From Nephrocerus scutellatus (Eukaryota > Arthropoda > Insecta > Diptera > Pipunculidae): a DNA stretch of 64,000 nucleotides. The stretch lies in assembly GCA_947095585.1 (NCBI GenBank), contig OX352764.1:8293001-8357000 (forward strand), in the 5' to 3' direction. The notes beneath the pieces were generated by a model. The model saw only the letters and a list, made by a program, of their open reading frames with translations, did no database searches and was not told the origin of the DNA. This document shows, in pieces, positions 56,804 through 64,000 of the stretch. A program made the translations under genes and the position numbers. The stretch's first letter is position 1; each line of letters begins with the position of its first letter.

Positions 56804-57073
56804 ATGGGAACTAATTCAGGAGCCACAACGGGTATTAATAACAAACCAGTTGGTGCTGGTGGTGTTGTTGTTGGCGGAGGCATTGGAGTCGGTCTAGGCG
56901 GCAGTGGTGGCAATAATATCGGCGAAGATGGCAACGGAGGACCCGGTGGACCAAACAATCAGCAAATAACACCACAATATACAATACCAGGAATTTTGCA
57001 TTTTATTCAACATGAGTGGTCGCGTTTCGAGTTGGAGAGATCCCAATGGGATGTCGATAGAGCTGAACTACAG
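56804..57073 (+). CDS. Cka: Connector of kinase to AP-1 (striatin), first coding exon; rest outside window
   Basis: Scaffold of the STRIPAK phosphatase-kinase complex. The exon runs from ATG 56804 to a consensus donor (cag|gtgagt, 57074). It has a Gly/Asn/Val-rich low-complexity start of about 55 residues, then the striatin signature YTIPGILHFIQHEWSRFELE and RSQWDVDRAELQ, which is the caveolin-binding and start of the coiled-coil segment. The following exons (rest of coiled coil, calmodulin-binding part, WD40 repeats) are not found before 64000, so the first intron exceeds 6.9 kb. The Gly-rich stretch is encoded by ggtggtgttgttgttggcgg-type codons and may vary in length. Confidence 0.93.
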
Positions 57074-57507
57074 GTGAGTGAGTGGTAATGTGTTGATCGC
57101 ACCAATTGCATGTGCATTGGGCAAAATAAAAAGAAGCATTGCGACAAATTTAAGATAAAAATGTATGCGATTTAATTCTTGTTCTACCTGTTTATTGAAA
57201 TTTAAAGGAACATAACAAGTTTTACGATGTGCACCAGCTAAAGTAAAATGATAGTTCTAGTGTTGAGGTTACTAAATATATTATTATTCTTTTGAATTCA
57301 TCGCTGCCAATCTGCCAATTAGCAGGGAATCGATATGAATTCAAATCTGTTTCTACTGGTGTTAATATTCCTATGGAGTAATGTGTGAGATAACGGATAT
57401 AAATTAAGTAATTCTTGCTGAACACGTTGTTACAAAATACCTTGAAGATTATATAAACTAAACTAAACACTGAAGAAAGGAGATACATTAAAGTATAATG
57501 CTGTATA
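57074..57507 (+). other. Cka intron 1, start
   Basis: AT-rich intron without visible features. Confidence 0.4.
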
Positions 57508-58500
57508 TACAGGTGTCCCCTAATTCGTCAAGGAGAATTTGGCAAATGATTCTTGTGTATATTCTAAGAAAGAAATCGTTCTGAAGTAAGGGTCTATCTC
57601 TAATGTTGACATCATTTATCGGGAATTTAAGAAAAAGCGTACTTTGGTGTACCCTGACGCATGTTAACGGAAGATGATCTTTAGATGATTCCATTCATTT
57701 CCCAAGAATTGGGGATCTCAGTCTATATTGTGGCAAAATTGTGTTAAGATCTTGGCCCATACCTTTACAAGATCAAATTATCTCAAGAACTGAAGCCTCT
57801 TAATCATTTGAAGCGCCGACATTTTCCCGATTGGGGTCTGCAAAAGTTTGAAGAAAATCCTGAATTTCATTGAAAAATTATCTTCAATAAAATGAAGTAC
57901 TTCATGTATCTGCCCAATATGACATTCTATCCATACCGAATGCGCCACCTGCTTCCGCACCATGCGCTTTCATTTACTGACATGTTCCGCGAGTTGGCGC
58001 GGTATGCTCGCCCATGCTCGTTGCTCCTTTTCATTAATTTAATTGTATTTTCCTTCCTCCGTTACTGAAGCAGGAAAGCTAACTTAACAGCAGTCTGTTA
58101 AACAGCTAATGAAGATCGATATCGATGGACGACGGTGTCAAAATTATGAATTTAATGTTCACCACGAACACTAACACTTTGGCTATCGGCAAACTGCAAT
58201 TCGCCGTAGCAATTTAGTTTCGTTCGACTGTTGGCAACATTCTTTTTGTCTGATTTTTTATTTACTACCATTAGAAAAACCAAATTCCATATTCTCTAGC
58301 TAAACAAGCAATTGAATCTATTGAAGAGGAAGTTTGGAAATCGTGTCGAATGGCCAGCTCGATCATGCGATTTAACGCCGTTGTATTTCTCTTTATGGGG
58401 AGCCAGCAACCTAATAGGAGTTCAGAAACAAGAACAAGTACCAAATTGCCAACGTTCCGATCATTTATATGCTAAAGAAATTTTTTTTAAATCGTACTAA
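57508..58500 (+). mobile_element. Decayed mariner-superfamily DNA transposon
   Basis: Starts with tacaggtgtcccctaattcg, the end repeat also at 25318. 57795-57990 reads NHLKRRHFPDWGLQKFEENP, then EFH and IIFNKMKYF, where SDEAHF would be expected. 58300-58490 reads FGNRVEWPARSCDLTPLYFS, then LWG, the third catalytic block (normally DLTPLDFFLWG). The catalytic Asp is replaced by Tyr and the first catalytic residues are lost. About 300 bp between the blocks (57990-58300) are unrelated. Confidence 0.7.
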
Positions 58501-59274
58501 GAAATTTACTTTTTAATAATTAAATGAAGTCGTGTTGAAAACACTAACACTTCTTAATTCAAGTTGATTGTTCGGTTCATATGATAATCTGAAGTTGTCT
58601 TTTTTTAATAATTAATTGAGATCGTGTTGTTAAAACACTAACAATTCCTTATTCGAGTTGATGGTTCCTTTGAAAACTTTATCCATTTAGTCTCATCGCA
58701 TACAAAAACTACTGTTGATTCAGTTGCACGTTTGATTAGCGCTCCATAAGTATATTTACGTATAGTATTTTTATACATATTATATAAGTATGTGATGTTT
58801 AAACGAGGTCACTATATATATTTTCCATTTCATCAATTCAAATTAATTGTGCATTCATCGACATGATATTGTTAAAGATGCAAATGCAGTCGTTTTTAGC
58901 CTCTTTCTTGTTCGTTCACAATCTTAAAAATTCCGACTTTGAATAGTTACACACATTATTTTATTTTGAAATCATAAACATCTCAAACGGATAATCACAC
59001 GAATAACTCGGCAGTGGATTTATTGGTTAATTTACCAAATTATGTTGAAGCACTATAACTTTATCGGTTTGCATACTAATGGTACTTCATACATTTTGAC
59101 AGTATGTACTGAAATTACTTTTTTTTCTCTAATAACCAAAAGTAACTGAATTCCACTATAAATGCTGAAATATAAAAATACATACGTAGCACTGCAACAA
59201 CAAAACAACCCCATCAAAAACAACAACAACAGCGTTGCCCACAGCGCACAACGCATACAGAAGTCATTATAGTA
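58501..59274 (+). other. Cka intron 1, no gene; small internal duplication
   Basis: 58515-58580 (taattaaatgaagtcgtgtt, aaaacactaacacttcttaa, ttcaagttgat.gttc) is repeated with changes at 58605-58670. Otherwise AT-rich and featureless. Confidence 0.5.
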
Positions 59275-59475
59275 TGAAATGATCGGATGCCGGCGAAAAA
59301 AAATTTGTATGGGAGCCCCCCAACCCAGCGGCCCGATCAATCTTAACAAGAAGTATTGTCGCCGGCAACATACACATGTGCAAAATTTCAATTAAATTGG
59401 ACTTTGGGAAGTGGTGATCACAAGATCTGACCAGCCAGTCCGCCAGCCACGGGCACGCGAAGTTAATATAGACAA
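59275..59475 (+). repeat. gggagcccc/acacatgtgt repeat family, short copy
   Basis: tatgggagccccccaaccca, gcggcccgatcaa, aacaagaagtattgtcgccg, acacatgtgcaaaatttcaa, gggaagtgg, ccagccacgggcacgcgaag and ttaatatagacaatttaaaa: one unit plus the terminal part. Confidence 0.75.
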
Positions 59476-59689
59476 TTTAAAAAGGAGCACGAAACTAGAA
59501 AGACGTGAGACCAAATGCTTTGCTGTCATCATTGGATCATGGCCAGGGAAAACTACAAAAAATCTTAAACAAGAAAACGAGTATTACAAATAATACAAAC
59601 ATTAATTTATTTTTTCTTATTTTATGGATCCTCTATTATACAATTTCGCCCAATTCTAAAATCTAACATAAGTGTTATATAATCTTAAT

Positions 59690-60400
59690 ACTTTAGAAGG
59701 GATGAAGTAGAAGTTTCCGCGTCTTATAAAGACCAAAGATTGGCTCGCTTTTTTTTTTTTTGAAATTTCATAAATATGTTTCTTCCACGAAAGTTCACTT
59801 GAAACTTTCAAACCTTGGGACGGGACGTAAGGTTAAACTGCCCTCTAAGAAAAAAGACAAGCCTAGAATTTATTCGGATTAAATTGCACCTTATTAGATC
59901 TGCTCCAATCAGGAATGCCTTCAAGAATGTTCGACTGAAGAGCCGTATTCATTAAATCTTGCGATCCAATCAAGCGAGAATAGCATTCTTTTTGTCTAAC
60001 AAACTCAATGGAAGCCGACAACCGTTGTATCATTACCAAATGAAGTGATATCAGAGGTTGTAGAAGGCCTTAGAAATGTCCAGGAATACAACGCTTGATT
60101 CACGTAGACTTTCAATGCTTCGCTCCCAACAATGAGTCATGCGCGTCATGAGTTCACCTGAAGAGCGATTTTACGAAATCCATGCCTCAACGGATAAAAG
60201 AGCATTCGTATCCAGATAGTTAATTAGTTTAAAATTAACGATAGACTCCATTACCTTTGAAAAAACCGACAACAAAGCAATAGGGCGGTAGTTAGTAGCT
60301 GCAGATTTATCACCTTTTTTCGGAACGGGATGAATACAAGCCATTTTCCCAACTGGCGGAAAACACCTGTCTTCATTAATTAATTAATAACTGCAAGTAC
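59690..60400 (-). pseudogene. Jockey-like non-LTR retrotransposon, reverse transcriptase fragment
   Basis: Reverse strand: about 60355-60200 IHPVPKKGDKSAATNYRPIA, LLSVFSKVMESIVNFKL. About 60160-60040 GELMTRMTHCWERSIESLRE, SSVVFLDISKAFYN, the fingers-palm region with the first catalytic Asp in FLDISKAF. About 59960-59770 has IPDWSRSNKVQFNPNKF and ELSWKKHI, downstream of the missing YADD box. Frameshifted and deleted. Confidence 0.75.
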
Positions 60401-61389
60401 AAATTTAAATTATTCTTGTGGAAATGTTTAGTTTCATATGAAAACACATACTCAGCCCTATTACCTTCTTTTTAAAAAATAAGTTTTCCGCTTTTAATTC
60501 CCGTAGAACCTCCCGCAGCTAATTTAAAGCTTGCGATCTATTTGGTTCTTAATTTAAAATTAGACCGCATGTCCGTCTGTGGATTCGGTTATATTTACAA
60601 TTGATAATCCCAAGTTGATTAATAAAAAAAACTCTACAAATATGTTAGTTAATTGTTAGTTTGAGTTCATTGACAAAAACCAGTCATAAAACAAGGTCAG
60701 TTACAAATCCCGGAAATACAATCCAAACAAAGAAAATCAATCATCGAAGAAGCTTGGCACAATATTATACCGCACGTCAATCGAATTGTCAAATATGTAT
60801 GTGCATACACATGTACGACTGTACGCTAAGGTAGTTAGATATTTATGCACTAAGTATTTATTTACATAGCACAGCACAATGAAAATTAACGCGTTTGTTT
60901 GTTTAGTTGTCATGATTTTTTATGCTGCTGTGTCCGTGATGCTTTTCGCGGGTTGTTTTTCTGTCGCCTCAATTTCATAGATAGAAGTTCAATGAACTTA
61001 CACAAAAAAAAAACCTCATGTCAATTTGGCGTTTATAGATTTACTGTTAGTTTTTCTTTCAAGGTCAGTTGATTTGTCACTTTATTTTTTGCAGTTTGCA
61101 CAATTCAAATTGAGCTGCCAGTGCCATTTGGTGACGTCGCAATAACAGTTGATTTGTTTGCGTGATCTAAGGTAGTTTTAACCTTTTGCGGAGAATTATT
61201 TGGTGGAATCATACATTTGGCTGGTAATTTTTAAGGGGCGTACTTAGCAACTCTTAATTGTTTAGCTTTGTTATCGATTCTGTGGGCACCTTTGTGTTTT
61301 GCATTTAATATGTAAATGCTCTACATGGAGTATTTTATATCGGTATTGACATTTGACATTTGATTCGGGTTCTTTTTTTTTAATTATCT
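60401..61389 (+). other. Cka intron 1, no feature recognised
   Basis: AT-rich; no coding or repeat family identified. Confidence 0.35.
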
Positions 61390-62075
61390 ATATTAACCTC
61401 ATATTCCCGTGGCGTGGCACGTCTGTCTGTCTGTGGCAGTGGAATCTTGCGATTAATTTTAAACCTACTCTCCCCAAACCCGATTTTATTGAAATTTTGC
61501 ACACTCTTTCTATTTAAATTTGGGTTCTATTAAAATTTGGGTCCCATATACATTTTTTAAAAATTAACCCGATTTTCCTTTAAATTTTATACACATGTGT
61601 ATCTCCTATGGACAACACTTTTTGTAAAAATTTTGGAGACCGCGGGGCCATATAATTTTTTTTTATAAATTTACCCGATTTTCTTCCAATTTTAAATCCA
61701 TGTGTGTTTCCGATGGACAAAACTTGTTGTAAAATTTTGGTAACATTATGTGTATCTCCGATGGACAATTTTTTTTTTTAAATTTTTGGAGTGAGCGGGC
61801 CCTGAGGCTTGAGGGGTGCCCTTGTAAATTTTTTAAAAATTACCTCGATTTTCTTCAAATTTTAAAACCCTGTGTACCTCCGATGGACAAAATTTTTGGA
61901 GTGGACCCTGAGGCCCATGGGGTGCCTATGTAATTTTTTTGAAAAAAACCCAATTTTCTTGAAATTTTAAACAAATGTGCATCTCCGATGGACAAACTTT
62001 TAATTATAACAGTTTTGGAGTGATCAAGCCTTGTGGCCCGAGGCAAAAGAGTATAGAGATTTTAAGAGGAGCGAA
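61390..62075 (-). repeat. gggagcccc/acacatgtgt repeat family, long copy with tandem units
   Basis: Inverted relative to the other main copies. Begins at the terminal part (cgtggc...gtctgtctgtctgtggca, tggaatcttgcga). About five units follow, marked by tc(t)ccgatggaca near 61605, 61707, 61758, 61880 and 61986 with spacing between 50 and 120 bp, each with cccgattttctt and aaattttggag. Confidence 0.8.
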
Positions 62076-62339
62076 GTAGACAAAAATTTGTATACAAAAA
62101 TTAATGGGTTCCGCAATTGAAATGGGCTGTACATTCAGCTGTGTAAGTGCATTCTTAAATTGTGTTTTGTATCATATTATGTATATAAAAAACTGGTTAC
62201 GCACTCACACTGCTTCACAGCTTAACTCAACTCAATAGAAAGCACTTTAGTAGTACATACTTCGTACGCCATTGTGTTCTATTCGCAGCAGCCGTGCGCT
62301 GTGACTGCTATGTTTTCAACACCAAATGGCGAATTTCAC

Positions 62340-62530
62340 CATAAAATCGAATCTCCGATTAGAGAATTCACAAGAAATTTTAAATTCTCTATAATTACTT
62401 CGCGTGCACGGTTGTCTGTGGCTGGGTGGGTGGCTGGTGGAATCTTGCGATAAATTTTTAACGCACTTCCTAAAGCCCGATTTTCCTGAAATTGTACACA
62501 TGTGTATTGAAATACTTTCTATTAAAATTT
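62340..62530 (-). repeat. gggagcccc/acacatgtgt repeat family, terminal part
   Basis: Reverse orientation: tctccgattagagaattcac, aagaaattttaaattctcta, acttcgcgtgcacggttgtc, tgggtggctggtggaatctt and cacttcctaaagcccgattt. It contains the edge seen at 47050 and 49775. Confidence 0.75.
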
Positions 62531-63324
62531 AATATTTCACCAATTGGTGAAAACATAACAATGAAAAACTTAACACTTAAGAAGGATTTGACAAAAAAAA
62601 AATCTGCTCGTTATTTTGATAAATCTTAGGTACTTAAGTTTGAAGAAATACAGAATGAAGTTCGCAACATTTCGAAATTTGTCATTTGGAAACAAAAAGC
62701 AGATACAAATGCTTATGCATGCAAAAGTTCATTAAAACCATTTGTTGTAATTTGGGATACAACAATCAGGCATTTCGTCAGACGACCTTCCAAAGTCCCT
62801 CATATAAAAGTTATAGACCTACAAAAGTCTCATATGTTGCTGCTAGTTCCAAATTTAAATATATACAAGAATTCTTAACGCTAACTTGAAGAGTAGCATA
62901 ATGAGTTAGTATTTTTTTCCTTTTGTATGCGGATAAAAAACACTTGTAGAAAATGTGAAAACTAAAGGAGAAATTGCAAAATTCAAATGCATTTGTTACA
63001 CAATGTAATTCATATATGAAAGTATATGATTTTTTTTGGGCAACGTTGGGTCGTTGGGTGACTGGGTTGTGGTTTCTTGTAAGTGTAATACAAGTGCTCA
63101 GTTTCCTATTACCTGAAAAATTAATTCTCTTGTTTGGAAAATTATTACATTCATTTCAAGCCTGTTCTTCTATCATCGAATGTGTGTCTACTGGTGTCAA
63201 GACGACCTTTGAAGTGTGAATTGAAGCTGTGTACATATCTATCTGAACATTTATCGATTCCGTGATATAACACAAGAAGAAGATGGGATATATTTTACAA
63301 AAACATCATTGACCTCATTTATCA
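62531..63324 (+). other. Cka intron 1, no feature recognised
   Basis: AT-rich. Short open frames are without family features. Confidence 0.35.
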
Positions 63325-63435
63325 TCTATACATATAAAAGTGTATGTATGCAGGTATGTTTGTATTTATGTTTCCTATAGACGGCCAAACTCTTCTCCCG
63401 GTAGCGCTCAAACTTTGCGTATGGGTTTTGTACCA
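63325..63435 (+). repeat. Dispersed repeat similar to 27667-27760
   Basis: acatataaaagtgtatgtat, gtatttatgtttcctatag, acggccaaactctt and a following gcgctcaaactttgcgtatg; same layout as the copy in the Tg intron. This type of head (short TATAAAA, tgtatgt, ccctatagac) is common among dispersed insect elements. Confidence 0.55.
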
Positions 63436-63584
63436 TAATTAGCAGTTAATAAGCATTTTGGTCAGACTCATGGGCAAAGGTATCACCATACGACTTGTTT
63501 TTATGAACTTTTCAGAATTTTTAATTCGTAGCGTACCTGTTTGGTATTTACGGAAAACTAAAACCACCATAAAAAACAAAATTT

Positions 63585-64000
63585 TAGGCTTTAGGAAACA
63601 TTGCTGCATTACTACAACAGCCTTAACGGAGCGGTCTAAACGACCGTCGTCCGCACTGGGACACTGCTGTCCTGGCACTCGATCTGTCCAAGGTTTTTAC
63701 GCTAGCACAGTTGACCACTCCATCCTTTTACGGGTTATACTGAGTTCCACTCTCCCCGACTCCATTAAAAGGTTCCCCTCAGCATATACAAATGGCAGGA
63801 GCGAATATGTAGAATTCAGAAATTCCTGCTCAAACCATCAGAAACTCAAGATGAGAGTCCCACAAGGAGAGATTCTCTCTTCCTTCCTGGTTTATATGTA
63901 TGTCTCGATGCTCCCCACTACACCTATTGGCGTTAAATCGATAACTTACGCCCTGTTGTTGCCTCCGGTGTAGATGTAAACAAGGTTACAAAAAGGATAA
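63585..64000 (+). pseudogene. Jockey-like non-LTR retrotransposon RT fragment, runs out of the window
   Basis: Forward frames read TTALTERSKRPSSAL, then FYASTVDHSILLRVILSSTL with PDSIKRF and NGRSEYVEFRNS, and MRVPQGEILSSFLVYMYVS with LPTTPIGVKSITYA, matching the palm with VPQG. The first catalytic Asp motif (DLSKAFDTV) is frameshifted. The YADD box lies at the very end and is not readable as active. Confidence 0.75.

Noticed and set aside
1..64000. CRISPR arrays, operons or bacterial-type genes
   Set aside because: All genes have spliceosomal introns and animal family features; no regularly spaced direct repeats with unique spacers were seen.

Overview
The window looks like nuclear DNA of a higher (cyclorrhaphan) fly that is not Drosophila. 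It is AT-rich. Short conserved exons with GT-AG introns encode proteins close to Drosophila and vertebrate orthologues, and they sit among large introns and intergenic stretches full of decayed insect transposons (RTE-like, LOA/jockey-like, mariner/Tc1, gypsy, a tRNA-derived SINE, and a repeat family with internal tandem repeats). I cannot name the species.

Layout. 1-6305 (+): C-terminal half of a DOCK-C guanine nucleotide exchange factor (Zir; DOCK6/7/8 class), with a reversed non-LTR element in one intron. 6.4-9.2 kb: intergenic, with a 65-bp minisatellite. 9247-12145 (-): ATRIP/mus304. 14221-15124 (+): copper chaperone Scox/SCO1, convergent with 15323-16384 (-), the RNA polymerase I/III subunit RPAC1/Polr1C; related direct repeats lie on both sides of the pair. 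18495-19613 (+): a PX-domain sorting nexin of the SNX20/21 type. 20.3-24.5 kb: transposon graveyard. 24584-40112 (+): transglutaminase Tg, with two alternative first coding exons (one with a myristoylation signal) spliced to a common catalytic body, over a 13-kb intron packed with transposons. 41651-42254 (-) prefoldin 5 and 43020-43967 (+) ATP synthase F1 assembly factor 1 are divergent. 44224-48585 (-): secreted pancreatic-type lipase with a 3-kb first intron holding repeats and a SINE. 52918-53439 (+): barrier-to-autointegration factor. 56804-57073 (+): first coding exon of Cka (striatin); the rest lies beyond the window, and its first intron fills the end.

The genes are mostly unrelated housekeeping or signalling genes: DNA-damage checkpoint, cytochrome oxidase assembly, Pol I/III transcription, endosomal sorting, clotting/cross-linking, tubulin/actin folding, F1 assembly, lipid hydrolysis, nuclear assembly and the STRIPAK scaffold. 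They do not form a pathway. All exon borders below were derived by hand from splice motifs, reading phase and known protein families; the sum of exon lengths is a multiple of three for every complete gene.

The most interesting points are the dual N-termini of Tg, an unexplained spliceable ORF with a membrane segment just after the second Tg first exon, a possible alternative Zir terminal exon, a tRNA-derived SINE, and several repeat families that bracket genes.
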